DNA of 64,000 bases. Source: Acidobacteriota bacterium (GTDB taxonomy: Bacteria; Acidobacteriota; Vicinamibacteria; Fen-336). The translations under genes and the position numbers were made by a program. This document shows positions 1 to 9,156 of this stretch, in pieces. The stretch lies in contig QHVM01000080.1 in assembly GCA_003223555.1 (NCBI GenBank), positions 1-64,000 on the forward strand, written 5' to 3'. Under the pieces are notes generated by a model. That model did not search any database. It was not told the origin of the DNA and worked only from the letters and a program-made list of their open reading frames with translations. The stretch's first letter is position 1; each line of letters starts with the position of its first letter.

Positions 1-46
1 GCGCCGGGCATCGAACGATGGGAGTTACAAGTGTGACGCGATTCCG

Positions 47-1273
47 ATGGACTCACTGATCACGGCCGCGGCGCGTGCCCTCGCCGCGGGTGATCCCCTC
101 GGCGCATTGAAGCGGGTCGCCCTGCGCGACGACGCGCCCGCTTTAGCGCTTCGAGGCATCGCGATGGCGCAGCTCGGCGATCTCGTGCGAGCAAAGGCCC
201 TCCTGCGAAGTGCTGCGCGTGCCTTCGGTCCGAAAGAGGCCGTGGCCCGGGCGAGGTGCGTCGTCGCCGAGGCCGAGATCGCGCTCGTCTCGCGCGACCT
301 GGGCTGGCCGGCGAAGGGGCTCGACGCGGCGCGGGCGACGCTCGAAGAGCACGGCGACCGGGTCAACGCGGCGCATGCGCGGTATCTCGAGGTCCGGCGC
401 CTCCTCCTGATCGGGCGCATCGACGAGGCCGAGCGTACGGTGGCCGAGGTCGACCCCGCGCCCTTCCCTCCCGCGTCCAGGACCGCCCACGAGCTGGTGG
501 TCGCGGGGATCGCGATGCGTCGCCTCCGCACGAAGGCGGCGCGCGCCGCGCTCGCCCGGGCCGAGCACGCCGCGCGCCATGCACGCATCCCCGCGCTGGC
601 GGCGGAGGTCGAAAGCGCACTCCTCGTCCTGACGACACCCGCGGCGCGCCTGATTGCGAGGGGTGAGGAGCGGCTCCTCCGGCTCGAGGAGGTCGAAGGT
701 CTGCTGGCGTCGAACGCGTTCGTCGTGGACGCTTGCCGTCATGTCGTGCGTGACCAAGGCAGGGTGGTCTCGCTGGCAACGCGTCCGGTGCTGTTCGCGC
801 TCGCCCGCGCGCTGGGCGAAGCGTGGCCGGGAGACGTACCGAGGGACACGCTCATGGCGCGCGCATTCGGATCGAAGATCGCCGATGAATCGCATCGCGC
901 GCGGTTGCGAGTCGAAGTCGGGCGGCTTCGCACGGTGCTTCGGACGCTGGCCGACGTGAGCGCGACGAAGCGGGGTTTTGCCCTGGCGCCGTGCCGCGCA
1001 TGCGAGGTCGTCGTGCTGGCGCGGCCCCTCGAAGATGCGGAGGAGCATGCGGCGGTGCTCGCCTTCCTCGCCGACGGTGAATCGTGGGCGAGCTCGGCCC
1101 TTGCGCTCGCGCTGGGAACGAGCCAGCGCACCGTGCAACGGGCGCTCGACTCGCTCGCGGCCTCAGGCAAGGTGCAGACGTTCGGTCGCGGGCGAGCCCG
1201 TCGCTGGATGACCCCGCCCGTGCTGGGATTCAAGACGACCTTGTTACTCCCCGCTCCGCTGCCGATTGACTAG
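47..1273 (+). CDS. helix-turn-helix regulator-like protein
   Basis: The 408-residue protein has three visible parts. Residues 1-200 are Ala/Arg-rich helical repeats resembling degenerate TPRs. A region near 240-310 could be a winged helix of the response-regulator output type. The C-terminus (about 335-395) reads as a winged helix-turn-helix with the recognition-like segment TSQRTVQRALDSL. There is no signal peptide or membrane segment, so a cytoplasmic DNA-binding protein is inferred. The stop lies 9 bases before the propeller gene at 1283, so the two are probably cotranscribed. The ligand and targets are unknown. Confidence 0.6.
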   Translation: MDSLITAAARALAAGDPLGALKRVALRDDAPALALRGIAMAQLGDLVRAKALLRSAARAFGPKEAVARARCVVAEAEIALVSRDLGWPAKGLDAARATLEEHGDRVNAAHARYLEVRRLLLIGRIDEAERTVAEVDPAPFPPASRTAHELVVAGIAMRRLRTKAARAALARAEHAARHARIPALAAEVESALLVLTTPAARLIARGEERLLRLEEVEGLLASNAFVVDACRHVVRDQGRVVSLATRPVLFALARALGEAWPGDVPRDTLMARAFGSKIADESHRARLRVEVGRLRTVLRTLADVSATKRGFALAPCRACEVVVLARPLEDAEEHAAVLAFLADGESWASSALALALGTSQRTVQRALDSLAASGKVQTFGRGRARRWMTPPVLGFKTTLLLPAPLPID

Positions 1274-1282
1274 GATGGAGGC

Positions 1283-1966
1283 ATGCGTCGCTCAGCCGCC
1301 GAGATCGTCCGTGAGTACGGGCCCTTTCCGGGTGTCGACCACGTGCATGGAGTCACGTATGACGGTCGGAACGTCTGGTTCGCGGCTGGAGACAAGCTCA
1401 CCGCCTTCGATCCCGCGAGCGGGAAGACGGCGCGCTCGATCGATGTCGCCGCGCATGCCGGAACGGCCTTCGACGGCCAGCACCTGTTCCAGCTCGCCGA
1501 GGATCGCATCCAGAAGATCGATCCGAAGACCGGCCGTGTGCTGGCCACGATCCCGGCGCCCGGCGGCGGCGGTGACTCGGGGCTCACGTGGGCCGAAGGG
1601 ACGCTCTGGGTGGGTCAGTATCGGGACCGGAAGATCCATCAAGTCGATCCCCAGACCGGGGCGATCCTCCGCACGATCGAGTCCAACCGCTTCGTCACCG
1701 GAGTCACCTGGGTCGACGGAGAGCTCTGGCACGCCACCTGGGAAGGCGACGAGAGCGACTTGAGGCGAGTCGATCCTCGAACGGGAGAGGTCGTGGAGAG
1801 GCTCGAGATGCCGCCCGGAGTGGGCGTTTCGGGACTCGAGTCCGATGGCGGCGATCAGTTCTTCTGCGGAGGAGGAAGAAGCGGGACGGTGAGGACCGTC
1901 CGCCGGCCCAAGCGAGGCTCCACGGGCAGGGGCTCCGAGATCCCCGTCGACTCCACGAACGAGTAA
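1283..1966 (+). CDS. beta-propeller protein, glutamine cyclotransferase/Vgb-like
   Basis: The 227 residues form about five repeats of the kind VWFAAGDKLTAFDPASG, with a D-P-x-T/S-G turn in each blade. This is typical of YncE/Vgb and glutaminyl cyclotransferase-like propellers. A GGAGG ribosome binding site lies just upstream of the ATG. No signal peptide is visible. The C-terminal Gly-rich and basic tail ends the protein without truncating a blade in an obvious way. It follows the HTH gene and probably acts with it. Catalytic cyclotransferase activity is not supported by any residue I can name; a binding or scaffold role is equally possible. Confidence 0.6.
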   Translation: MRRSAAEIVREYGPFPGVDHVHGVTYDGRNVWFAAGDKLTAFDPASGKTARSIDVAAHAGTAFDGQHLFQLAEDRIQKIDPKTGRVLATIPAPGGGGDSGLTWAEGTLWVGQYRDRKIHQVDPQTGAILRTIESNRFVTGVTWVDGELWHATWEGDESDLRRVDPRTGEVVERLEMPPGVGVSGLESDGGDQFFCGGGRSGTVRTVRRPKRGSTGRGSEIPVDSTNE

Positions 1967-2003
1967 TCGAAGCGGCCCTCGCGGGCCGCCTACCGCAGGC
2001 GCA

Positions 2004-3848
2004 TCAGGAGAGGCCGACGCAACGGAGGAGCTCGGCGAATCGCCGGTCGCCGCGGAGGCCATCGAAGGCCGGCTCGACCTTGAGGTTCACCAGCGCCGTC
2101 GCGCGTTCCTCGCACGCATGCTGCAACCATTCGAAGGCACGGTCCGTCTCTCCGAGGCCGATGTAGACCGCGGCGACGTCGTCCGCGGCGATGTACTGCG
2201 GCCGGGCGCGGTCGCGGATGAGCTCCCGGAGCACCTTCAGCGCTTCGGCCTGCCGCCCCGCGAGGCCATAGACGCGGCCGAGCGGACCCCGGACCCGACT
2301 GGTGCCGGCCCAGAACGGCGCCGCCTTCTCGAGCTCCGCGATCGACTGCGAGTACAGGCCTTTCGCTTCGTAGACCAGGGCCAGCAACGGGCGCGTGTTC
2401 GGGTGGTTGGGGTTCAGCTCCAGCGCCTTTCGGTACTGCTCGATGGCCAGGTCGTACTGACGGGCGAGGTGATGGTGCTCGCCGAGGTGGATGTTCAGCA
2501 TGACCGACACGGGATCCGTGTCCAGTGCGCGCATGGCGTCTCGGCCAGACTCGTTGAACCGGCCCAACGCGAGAAAGCAATGCGAGCGCCAGTGCAGCGC
2601 GACGCCGTTGGAGGGATTGAGCTCCAGGGCGCGGCGGAACTCCCGTTCCGCCCCCGCCCAGTCCCAATCGAACTGCACGAGAACCTGCCCCAAAGAGGCG
2701 TGAGCCTCGGACAGCTCGGCGTCGATCTCGACGGCCCTGAGGGCCGCCGCCTTCGCGCGGGAATAAGCCTCCCGCGGCGCGACGCGCTTGTTGTACGACG
2801 TGGCCGTCGTGCTATGCACGTCGGCCAGGCCGGAATAAGCGAGGGCGTAGCGCGGATCCCGGGCGATCGCCTCCTGGAAGTATTCGATCGCCTTCCGCAA
2901 CGCGGCCTCGGTGCGCTCGTTCGAGAGGTATCGGCCTCGCAGGTAGAGCCGGTACGCCTCGGGGTCCGCCGTGTCGCGCTTGGCCAGCAGCTTTCTCTCG
3001 CTGGGCGTCAGCTCGAGACGGAGCTTCTCGGCGACCTCGGCGGCGAGCTCTTCGTGGGCGGCGACCAGGTCCGAAGACCGCCGGTCGTACGTGGCGCCCC
3101 AGAGCTGCTTGTTCTCCCGGGCGTCCATCAGCTCGACGGCCACGGAAAAGCCGTCCGCGCGCTGGGAGACCCGTCCACTCACGACCGCCCGGACGCCGAG
3201 CTCGCTGGCGACGCTCGCGAGCTCGGGATGCTTGCCCTTGTAGCGGAAGACGGATGCCCGGGCGATCACCTTCAGGTGGGGCAGTCGTGAGAGGCGGTTG
3301 ATGAGGCTCTCGGTGATGCCGTCGCTCAGGTATTCGGCGTCCGGGTCTCCGCCCGTGTTCTCGAAGGGCAGGACCGCGACCGATTCCATGGCCTGGCCGC
3401 CGTGGGAGCCGATCCGGCCCCGCACGACCAGGAAGGCGACGGTCAGCAGGGCCAGGGCGGCGATGCCGAGTGCCCGCCTGTGAACCGCATGGTCGGGGAC
3501 AGAAGGTGCGGCCTCGGCGCCGGGGATGACCGCGATCGGCCCCACGAAGCGGTAGCCCTTGCCCACGACCGTTTCGAGAAACTGCGGCAATTCGGGATCG
3601 TCTCCGAGCGCCCGGCGCACTTTCCGCACTGCGGTGTTGATCGCCGCGTCCGCGTCGACGAACACGTCCCGGCCCCAGAGCCGCTCGACGATCTCGGCTC
3701 GGGTGACGAGCTGTCCCCGCCGCTCGGCGAGGAGTATGAGCAGCTCCATCGGGAGCTTCTCGAGCCTTTCCACACGGCCGGCGCGGCGCAGCTCGTAGCG
3801 CGCCAGGTCCAGCTCGACGTTCGGCGGGATGGGTTCCCCTGAGGCCAT
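2004..3848 (-). CDS. CadC-like winged-helix transmembrane regulator with TPR domain
   Basis: The 614-residue protein has an N-terminal OmpR/CadC-type winged helix (about 8-105, including AINTAVRKVRRALGDD and VVGKGYRFVG). One transmembrane helix follows (about 127-142). Next comes a region of the adenylate-cyclase/TolB-like type (SVAVLPFENTGGDPDAEYLS, about 155-270). At least six TPR units run from about 290 to 600. This architecture is common in Acidobacteriota: a membrane-anchored regulator that binds DNA with the cytoplasmic head and senses through the C-terminal part. It diverges from the cupin gene across a 220-base gap, a plausible target. No phosphoacceptor receiver is present. Confidence 0.85.
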   Translation of the reverse strand: MASGEPIPPNVELDLARYELRRAGRVERLEKLPMELLILLAERRGQLVTRAEIVERLWGRDVFVDADAAINTAVRKVRRALGDDPELPQFLETVVGKGYRFVGPIAVIPGAEAAPSVPDHAVHRRALGIAALALLTVAFLVVRGRIGSHGGQAMESVAVLPFENTGGDPDAEYLSDGITESLINRLSRLPHLKVIARASVFRYKGKHPELASVASELGVRAVVSGRVSQRADGFSVAVELMDARENKQLWGATYDRRSSDLVAAHEELAAEVAEKLRLELTPSERKLLAKRDTADPEAYRLYLRGRYLSNERTEAALRKAIEYFQEAIARDPRYALAYSGLADVHSTTATSYNKRVAPREAYSRAKAAALRAVEIDAELSEAHASLGQVLVQFDWDWAGAEREFRRALELNPSNGVALHWRSHCFLALGRFNESGRDAMRALDTDPVSVMLNIHLGEHHHLARQYDLAIEQYRKALELNPNHPNTRPLLALVYEAKGLYSQSIAELEKAAPFWAGTSRVRGPLGRVYGLAGRQAEALKVLRELIRDRARPQYIAADDVAAVYIGLGETDRAFEWLQHACEERATALVNLKVEPAFDGLRGDRRFAELLRCVGLS

Positions 3849-4069
3849 GGGATGTTCCGGGGCGGGGACGTCGGATTATACCGTCCGCCGGAGCCGTCGG
3901 CCATGGACCGGTTCCCGAGGCGGCTCAGTGGGATGGCGCCTTCAGCAAACCTTCAGGCCCTCTTCATGCGCCGTCGATGGCATCCGCTCCCCAAGCCGCC
4001 GAACTTCCCCACGACCGGCAGGTAGGAATGAGAATGACAGTTTACCGTCTGGTCAGGAAAGGATGAGCA

Positions 4070-4555
4070 ATGCAGACTCGATTCACACTGGCCCTTCTCG
4101 TCATCGTAGTAGGTGTGGCCGTGTACGGCGGGACCGCGCTAGCGACGCCCCCGTCCGGGGTTACCAGCACCGTCTTCGCCGTCGGGCAATTCGACGAGAT
4201 CGGAGCGAAGACGGTCTCGAGCGACTGGCAGGCCCGGATCAACACCAAGGGTGAATCTGATCTCCACGTCTTGGAGAACAGGATTGTGCCGGGCGGGTCT
4301 TTTGGGTGGCACTCCCACCCAGGGCCGAGCCTCGTGATCGTCAAGACGGGCGCCCTGACCCTCTACCGAGGAGATGATCCCGACTGCACGCCACAAGTCG
4401 TCGAGGCAGGGTCGGGGTTCGTCGATGAGGGGGGCGACGTCCACCTCGTCCGCAACGAAGGGAGCATCGAGACGGTCGTGTACGTGACGTCGCTCGTTCC
4501 GCGCGGGGTTGCACGGCGGATCGATGAGCCGAGCCCAGGCAACTGCCCCTTCTGA
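4070..4555 (+). CDS. secreted cupin-domain protein
   Basis: A signal peptide (residues 1-26, ending GGTALA) precedes a single cupin fold of about 130 residues. The metal-binding cupin motif 1 is visible (GSFGWHSHPGPSLVIVKTG). A motif 2-like segment (EGGDVHLVRN) supplies the last histidine. The protein is 161 residues, normal for a one-domain cupin. An AGGA ribosome binding site precedes the ATG. It stands alone, divergent from the winged-helix/TPR regulator, which may control it. The substrate cannot be deduced; small exported cupins of this type are often of unknown function. Confidence 0.8.
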   Translation: MQTRFTLALLVIVVGVAVYGGTALATPPSGVTSTVFAVGQFDEIGAKTVSSDWQARINTKGESDLHVLENRIVPGGSFGWHSHPGPSLVIVKTGALTLYRGDDPDCTPQVVEAGSGFVDEGGDVHLVRNEGSIETVVYVTSLVPRGVARRIDEPSPGNCPF

Positions 4556-4579
4556 GCGTTAGCGAGTACCCGGAGTAGG

Positions 4580-4602
4580 AGGGGTGGGCAGTGCCCACCC
4601 CT
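4580..4602 (+). terminator. terminator-like hairpin after the cupin gene
   Basis: A perfect 10-bp inverted repeat with a 3-base loop (AGGGGTGGGC / GCCCACCCCT) lies 25 bases after the cupin stop. There is no clean T-tract, so it may terminate weakly or stabilise the 3' end. It also lies just past the end of the convergent DUF3616-like gene. Confidence 0.5.
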
Positions 4603-4624
4603 CGCCTTCCTGGGACTGACGGCT

Positions 4625-5698
4625 CTACCTCAACGGAAGCACGGCCATTCGGCCCTTCGCGGGGCGATCGACCCCCGGCAGGCGCTCGGCGACGTAGGCG
4701 AAGCCTCCCGCACCGTCGTCGGCCAGCCCTTCTACGCGCTGGCCGGGTCGGAAGCGGCGGACGAGGCGCGTCGGCAACGACGCGGCCTCCGCCCCTCGAG
4801 CCCAACGGCCGACCCGGTGCTCGAACGACCGGGCCGAGGGCGGCGGTGCATGGTCCACGAGCTCGGGATCGATGCCGCCGATGACGTGGAGGTCGTGACC
4901 GGACAGCTCGAGGTCGCGGATCCCGACCGGGGCCCGAGGCGATCCCGCCCGGTCAGGACCCGGATCGCGCGCACGACCGGCCACCAACCGGGGGAGCGAA
5001 AGGCGCCCTTGACTTCCTGGAGCTCGACGATGATCGGTTGACCCGAGGCGGTGACCGGGAAGCGAAGGCCGAGCACGAGTCCTCCTCGATCGTCGAACGC
5101 GGCGCCCTCGATGTTGATCGGAAGGTCTCCCGGGAGGATTCGGTCGGCCCACGCCTTGTGTCGCCGGCGGCCGAGAGTACGCGTGCGGCGGATGAAGTTG
5201 CGCGACGCCTTCTCGCTGAGCCGCGCGAGCGGTAGGCGGGAGGCGGCGAGGGCGTCGTTGATCGCCCGGTGGAGCCGGAAACGGTCGCGGACGACCTCCA
5301 TGCGGACGGCCTTGTCCGGGGCGCCCCTGGGCTCCCGGAACCGAGCCAGGAAAGAGCGCCGCGACTCGAGCGGGCCGCCCGGGCGACCAAACTGGGAGCC
5401 GATGAGATACACCCGTCCATCGAATCGAGCGAGGGCCTCGACGTCCTGTGTCTTCCGGCTGCCCCGGTCCAGGCGAAACGGCAACCGGCTTGATCCGCCA
5501 CTCCCCTGCGCCCTTCCCGATGCGGGCCACGATGCCGAGGCACTCCGACGCCGGGGCATCGTCGATCGCCGTCCAGTACGCCTCGTGCCAGGTCTCGGGG
5601 TCGCTGACGGCGCGGCCGAAGCGAAGGAGCGCCGACGTCGCGCGGCGCGGACTGAGGAGGAGGCCGGCCGGTTTCGAGTTCGTCTTGAGGACGCTCAC
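4625..5698 (-). pseudogene. DUF3616-like protein with two compensating frameshifts
   Basis: The conserved sequence switches frame twice. Residues 1-80 read in one frame (start at 5698). The middle (IEGAAFDDRGGLVLGLRF, EALARFDGRVYLIGSQ) reads in the +1 frame between about 5465 and 4935. The end (EGLADDGAGGFAYVAE) returns to the first frame and stops at 4625. Together the pieces make a protein of about 357 residues resembling DUF3616, a phytase-like propeller family. The breaks lie at CCCCGG (near 5462) and GGGGCCC (4929-4935). They are one extra and one missing base, so a sequencing error is as likely as a real pseudogene. Confidence 0.6.
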
Positions 5699-5708
5699 GG
5701 CTCGCGCG

Positions 5709-7625
5709 TCAGGCCGGCGGGGAGACCACCCGCGCCACGACCTCCAGGAACCCGCGGCCGTAGCGGGCCGCCTTCGTGGCGCCGATCCCGTAGACCCGCA
5801 TCAGCTCCTCCACCGTGCGCGGCTGGACGGCGGCGATCTCCCTGAGCGTGCGGTCGCTGGCCACGACGAACGGGGGCACGCCCTGGGCACGGCAGACGGC
5901 GAGCCGATGGTCGCGCAGCGCCGCGAACACGGCGGCAGCACCATCCACCCCATGGAGAGTGGCCGGCTCGACCACGGAGCGCCGACCGGACCGATCACGG
6001 TCGCGGGGCGGTCGCGCCGTTGTCGCGGGGCTGACGCGCGCCGGCAGCAGGAGCCGCGCGGGGCGCTCCGCCTTCATCACCGCCCGCCCGGCCTCGGTGA
6101 GGACGACCACCGGCCGTTCGCCGGCGGTCAGGTCGACCCACCCCGCGGTCACGCAGCGCCGCAGCACGCGCAGCAACCAGGGCTCGGCGTGCTCTCGGAG
6201 GCACCCGAAGGTGGAGGTGCGGTCGAGCCCGGCGCGCTCCAGTCGCGGGTCCGCCTCTCCGCGCAGGAGCCGCACCGCCGCCTGGAGCCCGAAGCGACGG
6301 TGCACGCGTGCGACCGCGCTCAACGCCTTGCGCACGACGAGGGCGACCTCCTCCGGCGTCGTGTCCTCCTGCAGCACCGCGCAGACGTCGCAGTGCCCGC
6401 ATCCATCGAGCGTCTCCGCCTCGTCTCCGAAGTAGCGGAGGATGGCGTCGTGGCGGCAGCTTCCGCCTTCCGCCCACCGCATCAGCTCCAGGAAGAGCCC
6501 CCACTTGTGGGCGAGCACGGCCTCGCCGGGCGCGTCGCTTTCGATAAGGCGCCGGCGCCGCGGCATGTCGCCCGGCGAGACGAGCAGCAGGCCCCAGGCG
6601 GGGGCGCCGTCGCGGCCGGCCCGCCCCACCTCCTGGTAGTAGGCCTCGATGGACCCGGGCGGGCCCAGGTGCACGACCGCCCGCACGTCGGGCCGATCGA
6701 TGCCCATGCCGAAGGCGTTGGTGGCGACCATGACTTCGACCGCGCCGGCCAGGAATGCGCGCTGCGCCTTCTCCCGCGCCGGAGGACCCAGGCCCGCATG
6801 GTAGACCGCCGCGGCCCATCCGCAGTGCGCGAGGCGCGCGGCTTCTTCCTCGGCGCCCCGCCGCGTGGGCGCGTACACGATGGCGACGCCTGCCTCGCGC
6901 CGCGGCCCGCCGAGCGCCTCCTCGAGCACGCCGTCGACGTGGGCCTGGCGCTGGCGCGCATCGTCCACTTCCACCGCGCGCAACCGGAGGTTCGGGCGGG
7001 CGAAGCCCCGGACGTGTTGCGGAGTGTCCGCGGGCAGGCCGAGGCGGCTCAGGATCTCGTCGCGCACGACGGGGGTCGCGGTGGCGGTGCAGGCGAGGAC
7101 GCGCGCGGCGGGAAGCTCGGCGAGGAGGCCGCCGATCTGCAGGTATTCCGGCCGGAAGTCGTGCCCCCACTCGCTGATGCAATGCGCCTCGTCGATGGCG
7201 ACCAGCGGGACCGCGATCTCGCGGACGAGACCGCGGAAGCCCTCGAAGGCGAGCCGCTCCGGGGCCACGTAGGCGAGCGAGTAGTCTCCCTGGGCCAGGC
7301 GAGCCATGCGGCGGCGGACCTCCGTCCCGTCGAGGGTGGAGGCGAGGAAGGTCGCGCTCACCCCGCGCGCGCTCAGGGCCTGGACCTGATCGTTCATCAA
7401 CGCGACGAGCGGCGAGATCACCAGCGTCGTGCCGCGGAGCGACAGGGCGGGAAGCTGGTACGTCAGGCTCTTGCCCCCGCCGGTGGGCGCCACCAGCAGC
7501 ACCCGTCCGGCCGTCATCAGGGTCTCGATCGCCTCGCGCTGGCCGGGACGGAAGGCTGCGTAGCCGAGGCGGCGCAGCCCGGCCTCGAGGTCGATCTCCG
7601 TCGCCGGGAAGGCCTGGCCATTCAT
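5709..7625 (-). CDS. recQ: ATP-dependent DNA helicase RecQ
   Basis: The 638-residue 3'-5' superfamily 2 helicase acts in recombination and repair of stalled forks. Visible motifs are Walker A APTGGGKS (46-53), the DEAH box (145-148), motif III TATATP (about 180-185), motif VI QEVGRAGRDG (331-340) and the RecQ zinc site (Cys390, 409, 412, 415). A winged-helix region is followed by an HRDC-like C-terminus (about 565-638). The ATG at 7625 was chosen because the homology begins there; the open frame extends upstream without recognisable sequence. It diverges from the RraA-like gene. Confidence 0.95.
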   Translation of the reverse strand: MNGQAFPATEIDLEAGLRRLGYAAFRPGQREAIETLMTAGRVLLVAPTGGGKSLTYQLPALSLRGTTLVISPLVALMNDQVQALSARGVSATFLASTLDGTEVRRRMARLAQGDYSLAYVAPERLAFEGFRGLVREIAVPLVAIDEAHCISEWGHDFRPEYLQIGGLLAELPAARVLACTATATPVVRDEILSRLGLPADTPQHVRGFARPNLRLRAVEVDDARQRQAHVDGVLEEALGGPRREAGVAIVYAPTRRGAEEEAARLAHCGWAAAVYHAGLGPPAREKAQRAFLAGAVEVMVATNAFGMGIDRPDVRAVVHLGPPGSIEAYYQEVGRAGRDGAPAWGLLLVSPGDMPRRRRLIESDAPGEAVLAHKWGLFLELMRWAEGGSCRHDAILRYFGDEAETLDGCGHCDVCAVLQEDTTPEEVALVVRKALSAVARVHRRFGLQAAVRLLRGEADPRLERAGLDRTSTFGCLREHAEPWLLRVLRRCVTAGWVDLTAGERPVVVLTEAGRAVMKAERPARLLLPARVSPATTARPPRDRDRSGRRSVVEPATLHGVDGAAAVFAALRDHRLAVCRAQGVPPFVVASDRTLREIAAVQPRTVEELMRVYGIGATKAARYGRGFLEVVARVVSPPA

Positions 7626-7777
7626 CCGGCGGCACTGTAACACCGTGCTCGCCGCGCCCGGTTCCGAATGGACATCGATCGAGCCACTGTGTCGGTAGGT
7701 TCCCCGCCGGCCGGTGCCGGACCCGAGCGGGCCTCGCCCCGTCGTATTAGAGTGCGGCCGGGAAAGGGGGATCGACC

Positions 7778-8689
7778 ATGAAGAATCCAGCCATCCTCGC
7801 GGCGGCCGTCGGGCTCGGGGCATTGATGGCGCCTGTTCCTTCACAGGCCCAGTTGTTCACCGTCCCCAAGGACCAGATGATCGAGCTCACGGCGCAGAAC
7901 CCGTTCGAGCGGTTCGCCGACGGCCGTCCCAAGGTGCCCGATGCGCTGATCGAACGTGCGCGCGGCTTGTCGTCGGAAGAGGTGTTCGCAATCCTGCCCA
8001 AGGAGGGTTTCCGCAACCAATACGCCGACGGGTTCAGGGTCCTCCACCCGGCCACGAAGCTGGTCGGACGGGCGTTCACCCTGCAGTTCATGCCGCTGCG
8101 GCCCGACCTGGATGGCGTGATCAACGCCCGGGCGAAGGCGGCCGGATTGCCGCGCATGTACAACCAGACCGCGATCGACATGCTGCAGCCGGGGGACGTG
8201 CTGGTGGTGGATCTCTTCGGCCAGCAGGAAGGAGGCACGATCGTCGGCGACAACCTCTTCTACTACATCATGAAGACCACGAAGAACGGCGGGCTGGTGG
8301 TGGACGGCGCCATCCGGGACCTGGACGGCATCTCCCAGATGGACATGCCGGCGTACTTCCGAGACGTGCACCCCAGCGCCATCAACAACGTGATGATCAG
8401 CGGGATCAACATCCCGGTGCGCATCGGCAAGGCCACGGTCATGCCGGGCGACCTCGTCTTCGGCGACTCCGAGGGCGTCTACTTCATTCCTCCGGCGCTC
8501 GTCCAGAAGGTCGTCGACAACGCCGACGAGGTGCACATCCACGACGAGTGGACGCGCAAGAAGTTCGACGAAGGGAAGTACAAGTCGAGCGAGATCTACG
8601 GCACGCCGAAGGACCCCGAGCTGAAGAAGGAATACGAGGAATACCTCAAGAAGCGGCTGGAGGAGATTCGAAAGAAGAATCCGCGGTAG
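7778..8689 (+). CDS. exported RraA-family protein
   Basis: A clear signal peptide (1-24, ending SQAQ) precedes an RraA/4-hydroxy-4-methyl-2-oxoglutarate aldolase fold. The family signature G-(x)n-DG-x-x-RD is visible (GLVVDGAIRDLDGI, about 171-184). A second block follows (GDLVFGDSEGVYFIPP). Known members are cytosolic RNase E regulators or class II pyruvate aldolases, so the export signal is notable. The C-terminal 35 residues are highly charged (KKEYEEYLKKRLEEIRKK). An AAGGGGG ribosome binding site precedes the ATG. A metal-dependent aldolase or decarboxylase acting outside the cytoplasm is inferred. Confidence 0.8.
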   Translation: MKNPAILAAAVGLGALMAPVPSQAQLFTVPKDQMIELTAQNPFERFADGRPKVPDALIERARGLSSEEVFAILPKEGFRNQYADGFRVLHPATKLVGRAFTLQFMPLRPDLDGVINARAKAAGLPRMYNQTAIDMLQPGDVLVVDLFGQQEGGTIVGDNLFYYIMKTTKNGGLVVDGAIRDLDGISQMDMPAYFRDVHPSAINNVMISGINIPVRIGKATVMPGDLVFGDSEGVYFIPPALVQKVVDNADEVHIHDEWTRKKFDEGKYKSSEIYGTPKDPELKKEYEEYLKKRLEEIRKKNPR

Positions 8690-9156
8690 TCCTCACGCGC
8701 GGGACGGGCCCAGCGCGCGTCGTGGTCGCGAAACCACTCCAGAGCGGCCGCATGACGTCGAGCGGGTGGGCCGGCTCGCAGAAGCCAGGCCACACATCCC
8801 ACACATTGAGCGACTGGTCGCCCAGGCGAGCTTGGAATGGCCGCATCGACGCGACGTCGTCGCGAGACGCCGAACGGGCCATTGGATCGGCCCGGTCCAA
8901 CGATTTGGAGAAAGCGTTTCACGATGAGGCGCTAAGTTGCGGCGACAGGCTTGTTTTTTGGCTTGACTGTCCAGACGATGACCAATACATTGAAGCTCGG
9001 CAAACCCCCGAGTCGCACCGGAGAAGAGGAATGGTCTCGCGAAGCGCCCGCCGCTTCGGAGCAAGCTCCATCCAGGCGAACCCTCGAGGAATCGAGGGCC
9101 AGATCGACTCCGTCCAGGACGAATCCGCATCGCCAGATGCAGAGGAGAGGATGCAT
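8690..9156. other. long intergenic leader before the TonB receptor gene
   Basis: About 470 bases lie between the RraA-like gene and the receptor gene. I see no supported gene. The minus-strand open frames here have no recognisable content and look like shadows. The right half carries a good sigma70-like promoter (see 8963-8991), which would give a 5' leader of roughly 160 bases. Confidence 0.5.
8963..8991 (+). promoter_or_regulatory. putative sigma70 promoter for the TonB receptor gene
   Basis: A TTGACT -35 box (8963-8968) is separated by exactly 17 bases from a TACATT -10 box (8986-8991). The position fits a start near 8998. It is one of few AT-rich stretches in the intergenic region. Confidence 0.5.

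Noticed and set aside
5448-7640. 730-residue plus-strand open frame opposite recQ
   Set aside because: The recQ motifs are all on the minus strand; the plus-strand frame is a shadow.
8646-8900. 84-residue minus-strand frame in the TonB receptor leader
   Set aside because: No family resemblance was seen and it overlaps the 3' end of the RraA-like gene; kept as non-coding.
7714-9156. N-terminal extension of the TonB receptor frame to 7714
   Set aside because: This part overlaps the RraA-like gene in another frame and contains no signal peptide. The signal peptide and ribosome binding site appear at 9157.
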